DNA of 64,000 bases from Oscillospiraceae bacterium (lineage in GTDB: Bacteria; Bacillota; Clostridia; Oscillospirales; Acutalibacteraceae). The stretch is from the NCBI GenBank assembly GCA_902769255.1, contig CACXOM010000005.1, positions 1 through 64,000 on the forward strand. The letters run 5' to 3'. Each line of letters begins with the position of its first letter. Positions within the stretch are counted from its first letter, which is position 1. Shown piece after piece: positions 52,155 through 59,766 of this stretch. A program made the translations under genes and the position numbers. The notes below the pieces were generated by a model, which made no database searches, was not told the DNA's origin, and saw only the letters and a program-made list of their open reading frames with translations.

Positions 52155-52838
52155 TTAACCCTCAAAATCAATAGGCAAAACCTTTTCAAACATAGCAATA
52201 TGCTTTTTGGTAATAGCCTTATCTTCGTGAACCGAGCCGAAAAACCACTTTTTAAAAGTAACGCCCCTGTTAATTTCCTCTAAATAACCGTTTAATTTAT
52301 TAACATATTCGGTTTTTCCTGCACGAAGTTGAATTGATTTTTTAATAACACTCGGCGGCTCGTGGGTTATAATATAATCAACCTCTAACCCTTTTTCATC
52401 AAGATTTTCAGCGCCCTCTCTCATTTGTTCGGGGGTGGGCAACTCGTCTTTAAACCAACTGTTCGAGTCAATTCTTAAATCTTTATCAGAGCTTTCACCA
52501 CCGCCGAATGTAAAAATTTTGTACCCGTCAATTTCAAAAACCTGCCCTCTGCAAAGGTGAAAAAGGTTACCGCTTATTCTGTGAACAAGCCCGCCTTTAA
52601 AAACAGTTTGTCTGCAAGCGTTAATTTTATCATAATTATCATGAGGTCCGTCAACAAAACCGATATTATATTTTCGAGAACCGAGCCACTTTAAAAAACT
52701 TTTTTCGGCTTTGGTGTCGTCCCAAACAAAACCGAAATCGCCACAAACAATTAAAGTGTCGCCGGCTTTTAATTTTTTAATCTCTTTTGTGTTAAAACGC
52801 ATTTGGTCGCCGTGCATATCGCCGGTAACATAAACCAT
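52155..52838 (-). CDS. Calcineurin-like metallophosphoesterase
   Basis: The 227-residue cytoplasmic protein has the two-metal phosphoesterase motifs: VYVTGDMHGDQMRF (D-x-H), IVCGDFGFVWDD (GD), FVDGPHDNYDKI in place of the usual GNHD, YIITHEPPS (His) and GSVHEDK. The change from GNHD to GPHD removes the asparagine that normally binds a metal, so activity may be unusual. Substrate is unknown; relatives include phosphodiesterases and protein phosphatases. AGGAGG precedes the ATG. It is a single gene. Confidence 0.85.
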   Translation of the reverse strand: MVYVTGDMHGDQMRFNTKEIKKLKAGDTLIVCGDFGFVWDDTKAEKSFLKWLGSRKYNIGFVDGPHDNYDKINACRQTVFKGGLVHRISGNLFHLCRGQVFEIDGYKIFTFGGGESSDKDLRIDSNSWFKDELPTPEQMREGAENLDEKGLEVDYIITHEPPSVIKKSIQLRAGKTEYVNKLNGYLEEINRGVTFKKWFFGSVHEDKAITKKHIAMFEKVLPIDFEG

Positions 52839-52974
52839 TTTTAAAAAACCTCCTTTATTTTTTAAATTTCCTATTTAAAAATTATAATATTTATGATATA
52901 ATAACCTTATTATATAATATTTTTAAAATTATTTCTACATATATTTTAAATTTTTTAAGGAGATTTGTAAAAAA

Positions 52975-54285
52975 ATGAAAAAGTTAGCAAGTTTTTTGCT
53001 TGTGTTTTGCATTACTTTATCAAGTATTTGTTTTTCGGCAAGCGCTTCTTATAAAACGCAGGGCTTTTCGGTAAAATCTGAAGCGGCGGCGCTTATCAGC
53101 CTTGATACTGACGATATTTTATATGAGAAAAATATTGACCAAAAACGCTATCCTGCGTCAATTACCAAAATTATGACAGCGGTTATTTTAATGGATAACT
53201 GTACAAATTTAGACGATAAAGCGACTGTTACCAAAAACAATATTGAAAGCCTTTTCGGCTCTGACTTAACAACAGGCGGCTTAGTTGCCGATGAGGTTGT
53301 CTCGCTTAGGGTTTGTCTTAATCTTTTAATGGTATGCTCGGCGGCAGATGCGGCAAATGTTATTGTCGATTATGTTGAAAAGCAAACCGGTAAAGATTTT
53401 GTTACGCTTATGAATCAAAAAGCAAAAAGCCTTAAAATGAACAAAACTCATTTTGTAAACGCAACCGGACTTCACGATGAAAACCATTATACAACGGTTC
53501 GTGATTTGCTTAAACTTTGTAAATATGCAGTAAAATTGCCTAATTTTCTTGATATAACTTCGCAGGCAACTTATTATGCACCCGAAACCAATAAGCATAA
53601 AAAGAGAATGGTTGTTACAACAAACTTTTTAATTAACCCAGCTACTACAATGTATTATTCTTATGTTAAAGGAATAAAAACCGGTTTTACTACACCCGCA
53701 GGCAGATGTGTCGCTTCAACCGCTTCAAAAGACGGTTACAATTATATGTGCATTGTAATGGGTGGCGACAACCAAAAAAGAACTGAGTTTTCCGACTCAA
53801 AAAATCTTTATAAATGGGCTTTTGAAAATTTTGAATACAGAACGGTAGCCGATACCGAAAATATAGTAGATGAAATGGAAGTTGAACTTTCGAGCGAAAC
53901 CGATTATATTCAACTTTACCCCGAAAAAAACGTTACGGTAATAATGCCGAAAGATATTGATAACGAAAGCATTATTTATGATGTTGTGCTAAAAGATAAT
54001 TCGGTATGGGCACCGGTTGAAAAAGGGCAGGTTTTAGGCTATGTTAGCATAAAATGTGCCGGTAGCGAAATTGCGAAAGTAAACCTTGTAAACAAAGAAA
54101 AAATCAACCGCAGTTTGTGGCTTTATATTTTAAAAATAGGTAAAAATATTATAACTTCACCATTTTTCTTAATTTTACTTGCAGCGTTTGTTTTAATAGT
54201 AATTTTGCTTATAATTTTCGGAACAATAAGCCGTTCACGCAGAAGAAAAAGATTAAAACGAGTAAGAAAAATTAAAAGAATGTAA
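52975..54285 (+). CDS. D-alanyl-D-alanine carboxypeptidase, DacF-like
   Basis: A 436-residue secreted serine peptidase (S11) that trims peptidoglycan stem peptides. Signal peptide 1-25; SxxK is in RYPASITKIMTAVI (catalytic Ser about residue 62); KTG is in GIKTGFTTPAGRCVAS. In place of the usual SxN the sequence reads MVCSAADAANVI, with Ala where Asn is expected. A C-terminal beta domain leads to a membrane helix (about 394-418) and a strongly basic tail, RSRRRKRLKRVRKIKRM, that should face the cytoplasm. AAGGAG precedes the ATG. Confidence 0.9.
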   Translation: MKKLASFLLVFCITLSSICFSASASYKTQGFSVKSEAAALISLDTDDILYEKNIDQKRYPASITKIMTAVILMDNCTNLDDKATVTKNNIESLFGSDLTTGGLVADEVVSLRVCLNLLMVCSAADAANVIVDYVEKQTGKDFVTLMNQKAKSLKMNKTHFVNATGLHDENHYTTVRDLLKLCKYAVKLPNFLDITSQATYYAPETNKHKKRMVVTTNFLINPATTMYYSYVKGIKTGFTTPAGRCVASTASKDGYNYMCIVMGGDNQKRTEFSDSKNLYKWAFENFEYRTVADTENIVDEMEVELSSETDYIQLYPEKNVTVIMPKDIDNESIIYDVVLKDNSVWAPVEKGQVLGYVSIKCAGSEIAKVNLVNKEKINRSLWLYILKIGKNIITSPFFLILLAAFVLIVILLIIFGTISRSRRRKRLKRVRKIKRM

Positions 54286-54307
54286 TTTTAATAAAGGAGA
54301 ATTTTTT

Positions 54308-54799
54308 ATGGAAGCTAAATTTGAAAAATTATTGAAAATATTAGAAGAAGATGCAAGATACTCTTCGTCAGATATTGCCTCAATGTTAGGCGAAAGCGAG
54401 GAAAAAGTCGCTGAATTAATTAAAGAGGCGGAAAAAGAAAAAATTATTTGCGGTTATAAAGCGATTGTCGATTGGGACAAAGTGAATGATATTCATGTTA
54501 CCGCTTTGATTGAGTTAAAAGTTATTCCGCAAAAGAATTTGGGATTTGAAGAAATTGCCGAAAACATAATGCAAATGGACGAGGTTGAGTCGGTTTATCT
54601 TATGTCGGGCGGTTATGACCTTTGCGTTACAGTTAAAGGCCGTTCTTTTAAAGAGGTTGCGCTTTTTGTTGCAAAACGCCTTGCCGTTATGGACAATATT
54701 GAATCAACCGCAACACATTTTGTGCTTCGCAGATATAAAGAAGTTGGCGTAAAGCTTATTGAAAGCGATAAAGACGACAGGGGGACATATTCGTTTTGA
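54308..54799 (+). CDS. Lrp/AsnC-family regulator
   Basis: The 163-residue protein has a winged HTH (FEKLLKILEEDARYSSSDIA, about residues 5-60) and a C-terminal RAM domain (about 70-145; VTALIELKVIPQ and VESVYLMSGGYDLCVTVKG), which binds amino acids or related ligands. The HTH is less canonical than Lrp. AAAGGAG precedes the ATG. It overlaps the aminotransferase gene by four bases (TTGA) and probably regulates it and itself according to amino acid supply; this is inferred from layout. Confidence 0.88.
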   Translation: MEAKFEKLLKILEEDARYSSSDIASMLGESEEKVAELIKEAEKEKIICGYKAIVDWDKVNDIHVTALIELKVIPQKNLGFEEIAENIMQMDEVESVYLMSGGYDLCVTVKGRSFKEVALFVAKRLAVMDNIESTATHFVLRRYKEVGVKLIESDKDDRGTYSF

Positions 54800-55971
54800 T
54801 TAACTATGAAGAAATACTTAATTCCTCGGTAGTTGATATTAAACCTTCGGGTATTAGAAAGTTTTTTGATATTGCCGAACAAATGGAAAATGTAATTTCT
54901 CTCGGTGTCGGCGAACCTGATTTTAAAACCCCTTGGCATATTAGACAAGCAGGTATTGATGCACTCGAAAAATCAAAAACGAGATATACCAGCAACAGAG
55001 GTTTAATTGAACTTCGCAGAGAAATTTCAAGTTATTATAAAAGAAAACTTAATTTAGATTATTCACCCGAAAGCGAGGTTTTGGTAACCGTTGGCGGTTC
55101 CGAAGCGATTGACCTTGCAATTCGTGCGTTAATAAACGAGGGCGACGAGGTTATTATTCCCGAACCATCGTTTGTTTGCTATGTTCCTATTGTAAAAATG
55201 GCAGGTGGCGTGCCTGTAATTATTAACACAAAAGCGGAAAATGAATTTAGATTGACCGCCGAAGAGTTAAAAGGCGCAATCACCGAAAAAACCAAAATGC
55301 TTATTTTGCCATTCCCTAATAACCCAACAGGCGCAATTATGGAAAGGGAAGACCTTGAAAAAATTGCCGAAATTTTAAAAGGAACAAATATAATAATTTT
55401 ATCTGATGAAATTTATTCCGAACTTACATACGGCAATTCTCATACTTCAATTGCACAAATAGGCGAAATGCAAGAGAGAACTGTTTTAATTTCAGGTTTT
55501 TCAAAAGCCTATTCTATGACTGGTTGGCGTTTGGGTTATATTCTATGTCCTGCACCTCTTTGCAAACAAATGACTAAAATTCATCAGTTTTGCATTATGA
55601 GTTCGCCGACCGTTTCGCAATATGCCGCTATTGAGGCACTTAAAAACGGTGATGATGATATTGCTTCTATGCGTGCGGAATACGATGTAAGAAGAACTTA
55701 TGTTGTTAATGAATTTCGCAAAATGGGGCTTTCTGTTTTTGAGCCCAAGGGCGCATTTTATGTGTTCCCATGCATAAAATCAAGCGGAATGACAAGCGAT
55801 GAATTTTGTGAGCGTCTTTTAAAAGAAAAGAAAGTCGCAACTGTTCCGGGCAATGCATTCGGCGAGTGTGGCGAAGGATTTATAAGAGTTTCTTATTGCA
55901 ACAGTTTAGGAAATTTAAAAATCGCTCTTTCAAAAATAAAAGAGTTTTTAAAGGAGAATAAAAATGGCTGA
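54796..55971 (+). CDS. PLP-dependent aminotransferase (class I/II, aspartate-type)
   Basis: The 391-residue aminotransferase shows LGVGEPDFKTPWHIR, PNNPTGAIMERED with the PLP-binding Asn, ILSDEIYSELTYG (Asp, Tyr), SGFSKAYSMTGWRLGY with the Schiff-base Lys, and GEGFIRVSYCNS with the carboxylate-binding Arg. It belongs to the aromatic/aspartate subfamily I-gamma, as in MetC-like or PatA proteins. Start TTG at 54796 overlaps the Lrp stop, with AGGGGA upstream. The end overlaps ispE by eight bases. Confidence 0.9.
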   Translation: MINYEEILNSSVVDIKPSGIRKFFDIAEQMENVISLGVGEPDFKTPWHIRQAGIDALEKSKTRYTSNRGLIELRREISSYYKRKLNLDYSPESEVLVTVGGSEAIDLAIRALINEGDEVIIPEPSFVCYVPIVKMAGGVPVIINTKAENEFRLTAEELKGAITEKTKMLILPFPNNPTGAIMEREDLEKIAEILKGTNIIILSDEIYSELTYGNSHTSIAQIGEMQERTVLISGFSKAYSMTGWRLGYILCPAPLCKQMTKIHQFCIMSSPTVSQYAAIEALKNGDDDIASMRAEYDVRRTYVVNEFRKMGLSVFEPKGAFYVFPCIKSSGMTSDEFCERLLKEKKVATVPGNAFGECGEGFIRVSYCNSLGNLKIALSKIKEFLKENKNG

Positions 55972-56821
55972 TTCGGTAACGCTTAAAGCGTATGCGAAAA
56001 TCAACTTAAATCTCGACATTACAGGCAAAACCGAAGATTTTCATACCGTTGAAATGGTTTTGCAGGCAATTGATATTTATGATACTGTTTCGGTGTCGGT
56101 TGCTGATGAAATTTCGGTAAAATGTTCCGATGAAAATTTGCCAAGCGGTGAAGAAAATATCGCATTTTCGGCGGCAAAAGAGTTTTTTGATTACGCTGTA
56201 ATTAAAGGCGGAGCGGAAATAAAGATTAAAAAGCGTATTCCTGCGGCTGCGGGACTCGGCGGTGGCTCTTCTGATGCGGCTGCGGTTATAACCGCGCTTA
56301 ATATTGTTTATGAAACTCATCTCGATGACGACCAGTTAATGTCAATTTGCGAAAAAGTCGGTGCCGATGTGCCTTTCTTTATCAACGGCGCAACTCAATT
56401 AGCCGAAGGCAAGGGAACAATTTTGACCCCGTTGCCCGATTTGCCTGAATGTGCGTTTTTAATAATTAAAAACGGCAACAAAAATTCAACCGGCGAAATG
56501 TATTCAAGGTTCGACTCTTTGGGCGAAATAAATCACCCGAAAACTGAAGACTTGGTTGAGGCGATTTGCGAGGGCGACATTTACGAGGTAGCCAAAAACT
56601 GCGAAAATGTTTTTGAAAATCTTTATGATGATGCTTTTTTAAGCGTTAAGCAAAAGTTAGTTGAAAATGGGGCATTGTGCGCTTCACTTTCAGGTAGCGG
56701 TCCGAGCATTTTCGGGCTGTTTGAAGATAAAGAAACCGCTAAAGACGCCAAAGATGTTTTGAAAGAAGAATATGAAAACATTATTATTTGCGAGCCTGTT
56801 AATTGCGGTTTTGAAGAATAA
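55964..56821 (+). CDS. ispE: 4-diphosphocytidyl-2-C-methyl-D-erythritol kinase
   Basis: The 285-residue GHMP kinase catalyses the ATP-dependent step of the MEP isoprenoid pathway. LKAYAKINLNLDITGK starts the fold, the GHMP ATP loop is PAAAGLGGGSSDAAA (about residues 90-104), DVPFFINGATQLAEGKG follows, and LSGSGPSIFGLF is motif 3. It shows that the organism makes isoprenoids by the MEP route. AAGGAG lies in the end of the aminotransferase gene. A bidirectional terminator follows. Confidence 0.96.
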   Translation: MADSVTLKAYAKINLNLDITGKTEDFHTVEMVLQAIDIYDTVSVSVADEISVKCSDENLPSGEENIAFSAAKEFFDYAVIKGGAEIKIKKRIPAAAGLGGGSSDAAAVITALNIVYETHLDDDQLMSICEKVGADVPFFINGATQLAEGKGTILTPLPDLPECAFLIIKNGNKNSTGEMYSRFDSLGEINHPKTEDLVEAICEGDIYEVAKNCENVFENLYDDAFLSVKQKLVENGALCASLSGSGPSIFGLFEDKETAKDAKDVLKEEYENIIICEPVNCGFEE

Positions 56822-56831
56822 ATTATAAAGC

Positions 56832-56864
56832 AAAAAGCGAAACGGTTTTTTCCGTTTCGCTTTT
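56832..56864. terminator. Bidirectional terminator after ispE
   Basis: A 13-bp stem, AAAAGCGAAACGG with CCGTTTCGCTTTT, around a T-rich loop, shared by the convergent ispE and DUF6873-like genes. Confidence 0.92.
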
Positions 56865-57534
56865 AAATTTCAATGCAACCGCCAATATCGCAAAGAGGCG
56901 TGTCAAAATATTTGTAAACTACATTGTTTTGCTTTAAAAATTCATCAATTAAACTAAAATCAGGGTGAGCGGCAATATCACCAAAAAAGTATAAAGTATC
57001 GCCTGAAAATCCGCTTGCACCGCCGATAAATCCGTAGTCGTAATCTTTGATTTTTATGTAACCTTCACGAATTTTTAAAACAGATTTGTTGTAGCAAATA
57101 AGCGCCTTTTCAATGCCTTTATCCGATGTGATAAAGGCATTTTCATTAAGCGCTAAAACCGAACAAGCCGCATAACCTTGATTAACATTTATTATAGTTT
57201 TATTTTTTTCTTTTAAAAAATTTAGAATTTCTTTAGCTATAGTTTTTCCGTTTAAAATCACTGTGTTTTCAACTGCTTTTGCGTTAAATAAAACGTCATA
57301 AGGATATTCTTTTTTTAATTCCTGTCTTACAAAAATAACCTCATAACCTTTTGTTTTAAAAACATTTTCAAGTGGCGAGTTTTTCGGCAAAAAGGCCGTG
57401 TTATCGCACACAAACAAATTCATATCAGGGTGATAAGCGACCGCTTCGCCCAAATTCTTGTTTTCACTAATTAATATTGAATTATTGAATTTTTCAGCAA
57501 AAAACTTATCGCCGAAAATTACATTTTTATTCAT
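56863..57534 (-). CDS. DUF6873-like protein of the amidinotransferase (GME) fold
   Basis: The 223-residue cytoplasmic protein resembles a clostridial DUF6873-type family. VNQGYAACSVLALNENAFIT, FIGGASGFSGDTLYFFGDIA and the C-terminal DTPLCDIGGCIEI recall the Gly-rich strands and terminal Cys of amidinotransferase-fold enzymes. A catalytic triad cannot be confirmed by eye. It overlaps the ABC permease gene by eight bases, so it is the last gene of an adaptor-permease operon. Its function is unknown. Confidence 0.55.
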   Translation of the reverse strand: MNKNVIFGDKFFAEKFNNSILISENKNLGEAVAYHPDMNLFVCDNTAFLPKNSPLENVFKTKGYEVIFVRQELKKEYPYDVLFNAKAVENTVILNGKTIAKEILNFLKEKNKTIINVNQGYAACSVLALNENAFITSDKGIEKALICYNKSVLKIREGYIKIKDYDYGFIGGASGFSGDTLYFFGDIAAHPDFSLIDEFLKQNNVVYKYFDTPLCDIGGCIEI

Positions 57535-58702
57535 ATCTTAAAGCCTCGCAAGGATTCATTTTTGCCGCTTTTACAGCAGGGTAAATTCCAAAAATTCCGC
57601 CTGTTAAAAATGCGCCTGACATCGCAATAATTATATTTTTAAAAGAAAGCATTGCGCCAAGGTTTAACAGTTCGTTGCCTAAAAAAATAATTGCTACACC
57701 CAGCACACTACCGATTATACTTCCGATTAAGCAAATAGTCAACGCCTCAAACAAAAATTCCGCCAAAATATTAAAAAACGATGCGCCTACCGCCTTTTTT
57801 ATGCCAATTTCTCTTGTTCGTTCGTTAACCGAAACCAGCATTACCGTTAAAATTCCGAGTGCGCAAACCAATAAAGAAATTATGCCAACTACCGCAAAAA
57901 CCGCCGAAACGGTGTTCAGTAAATTTGTAAGCGCCATTCGTGAAGTGGCCAAATTTCCGCTTGAAACGCTGTCTTTTATTCCTTTTTCATTGTCGATTAT
58001 TTTTTTTATTTCTTTTGCAACAAAATTCGGTGAATAATTGTTATCAATTTTTGCCGCTATTTGATAAAGCGTGTTTGTGGAAAGTTCAAGTTGCATTGTG
58101 GTGTAGGGAATATAGCAAAAACAAGGCAACGCCGTGCCCATAATGCTTTGCAAAATTCCGCTGTCCGACTTTGCAATACCGCCAATTTTAAAATTTTTGA
58201 AAGTGCCGTTAATAAGAATTGAAATGTTTTTACCTACAGAATTTTCTCTGCCGAAAAGTTTTTTTGAAGTCGATTTATCAATTAAACAAATATTGTTTTT
58301 TGAACTAATATCATATTCGCTAAACGCCTTGCCGTAAAGAATATCAACCGAAATTACCTGCTTTGCGTTGCTGTCAATTCCCCAAAGAATAATGTTTTGC
58401 GTTTTAAATCCGTTTGAAATTTCCGCTTTGTTTGTTAAAATTGGTGCTACCGATTTAACACCTTTTTGTTTAGTGACAGTTTTTAAGTCTTCGTTGGTAA
58501 TGTTAGCACCTTTTGCCGAAAAAGTTATTCCGTTAAGTCCCAAAGAATCGAGTTCGCCGTTTACTTTTTTTATACCCATATCGCTGATTGTATTTATAAG
58601 AATAACGCTCGCAACTCCGATACAAACGCCTAAAATTGTGAGAATTGTTCTAAATTTTTTTGCAAAAATGCTTTTAAACGAGAGTTTAAATAAATCAAAC
58701 AT
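57527..58702 (-). CDS. MacB-like ABC transporter permease
   Basis: The 391-residue membrane protein follows the MacB/FtsX-type plan: a first helix (RTILTILGVCIGVASVILIN, about 18-37), a large extracytoplasmic MacB_PCD domain (about 40-260) and three C-terminal helices with the conserved NERTREIGIKKAVGASFFNI coupling segment. Such permeases need a partner ATPase; none is encoded in this operon. It overlaps both neighbours by eight bases (adaptor before, DUF6873-like after). Confidence 0.9.
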   Translation of the reverse strand: MFDLFKLSFKSIFAKKFRTILTILGVCIGVASVILINTISDMGIKKVNGELDSLGLNGITFSAKGANITNEDLKTVTKQKGVKSVAPILTNKAEISNGFKTQNIILWGIDSNAKQVISVDILYGKAFSEYDISSKNNICLIDKSTSKKLFGRENSVGKNISILINGTFKNFKIGGIAKSDSGILQSIMGTALPCFCYIPYTTMQLELSTNTLYQIAAKIDNNYSPNFVAKEIKKIIDNEKGIKDSVSSGNLATSRMALTNLLNTVSAVFAVVGIISLLVCALGILTVMLVSVNERTREIGIKKAVGASFFNILAEFLFEALTICLIGSIIGSVLGVAIIFLGNELLNLGAMLSFKNIIIAMSGAFLTGGIFGIYPAVKAAKMNPCEALRYE

Positions 58703-59336
58703 TTTTTATTACAACATCTTCTTTCTTACCTTTTAACTTTTCGGGGTTTAAAACAATATATTCGTTTTCTTTTAAATTTGTTTTAACAACGGTGCCTTTG
58801 TTTGTCATTTCGCCTGTTTTAATATAAGCTTTTTCAGCTACATTTTTGTTTAGCTTATAAATATATTCACCACCGCTGTCTTGCAAAATGCTGTAAGAGG
58901 GAATAATGATTTTTTGTTTTAGTTTTTTTACAGTTATATCAGCTTTAATATTAAAGCCCGATTTCAGCCTCTTATCTCTCTTTTTTATTTTTGCTCTTGC
59001 ATTAACATAAGCAATTGAATTTTCACCGCTTTCAACTTCGCCTATTTGCGTTATTTTTCCTTTATAAGTTTTGTTGCCGAAAGCGCTACCGCTCACAGTT
59101 AAATTTTGCCCCTTTTTAATTTTTGAAAAAACATCTTCGCTAATAAAAAGATTTGCAAAAACTTTTTCGCCTTGTCGCAAAATTTTTCCTTTAACCGCAA
59201 CGGTTAAGTTGGTATTTTGCTTTTTTACCTTAAAATATTTCACGCTCGGCAACGAAGCATACATAAATTCGGGAGCCAAAACCGCCGTTATTAGAATAAT
59301 AGCTGATATTATAAAAAGAAATGAATATTTTTTCAT
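58695..59336 (-). CDS. Short HlyD/MacA-like membrane-fusion adaptor
   Basis: A 213-residue protein with one N-terminal membrane anchor (about 3-25) and beta-barrel regions of RND/HlyD adaptors: VKGKILRQGEKVFANLFI, KGQNLTVSGSAFGNKTYKGK, GFNIKADITVKKLKQ and IPSYSILQDSGGEYIY. The hairpin and lipoyl portions are largely missing, making it about half the usual length. AGGAGAG precedes the ATG. It is the first gene of the operon with the MacB-like permease. Confidence 0.8.
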   Translation of the reverse strand: MKKYSFLFIISAIILITAVLAPEFMYASLPSVKYFKVKKQNTNLTVAVKGKILRQGEKVFANLFISEDVFSKIKKGQNLTVSGSAFGNKTYKGKITQIGEVESGENSIAYVNARAKIKKRDKRLKSGFNIKADITVKKLKQKIIIPSYSILQDSGGEYIYKLNKNVAEKAYIKTGEMTNKGTVVKTNLKENEYIVLNPEKLKGKKEDVVIKNV

Positions 59337-59455
59337 TTAAAACTCTCCTAAAAAAATCATCTATAAAATATTTTGACTTTATTTTTAACATTAATACAAT
59401 AATTTTTTTGAATATTAAAGGAAAAATTTTTAATAATAGTTTGTAGGTGAATTTT

Positions 59456-59623
59456 ATGTCGATTATTCCTTGTTCTTTAAACTGCAAATTTCAATTAAAC
59501 GGCATTTGCGAATTAAAAATTCCGTCAGCGGTAAGTTTGAAAAATGAAAAATGCCCTCATTTTGTTGAAAAGGGGCAAAGAATAAAAAAGAAAAATAAAT
59601 TTTTCATCGCAAAATTCGATTAA
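59456..59623 (+). CDS. Small four-cysteine protein upstream of spoIIE
   Basis: The 55-residue ORF starts MSIIPCSLNCKFQLNGICEL and continues to KCPHFVEKG, giving Cys at 6, 10, 18 and 33. The C-x3-C-x7-C-x14-C pattern with CPxF near the end is that of a small, widespread clostridial protein sometimes annotated, without good evidence, as a hydroxymyristoyl-ACP dehydratase. TAGGTGA precedes the ATG. It probably binds a metal ion. Function unknown. Confidence 0.65.
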   Translation: MSIIPCSLNCKFQLNGICELKIPSAVSLKNEKCPHFVEKGQRIKKKNKFFIAKFD

Positions 59624-59699
59624 AAGCCGTAAAAACAGTTCTAAATTTTTCAAAATTTTTGAAATTTGGGCAAAAACTTCTAATAAACGCCAACTAATA

Positions 59700-59733
59700 A
59701 GCGACAATTTTTGCAAAGCAAAAAACATATAAT
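59700..59733 (+). promoter_or_regulatory. Candidate Spo0A-influenced promoter of spoIIE
   Basis: A TATAAT (59728-59733) lies 34 bases before the spoIIE start. A sequence AGCGACAAT (59700-59708), near-complement of the Spo0A box (TTTGTCGAA type, TTGTCG core), sits where the -35 would be, and there is no standard -35 at 17 bases. In Bacillus, spoIIE has this kind of Spo0A-dependent sigma-A promoter with wide spacing. Confidence 0.4.
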
Positions 59734-59766
59734 TTTATTTGCAAAAATTTTTTAGGGAGTTTTGTT

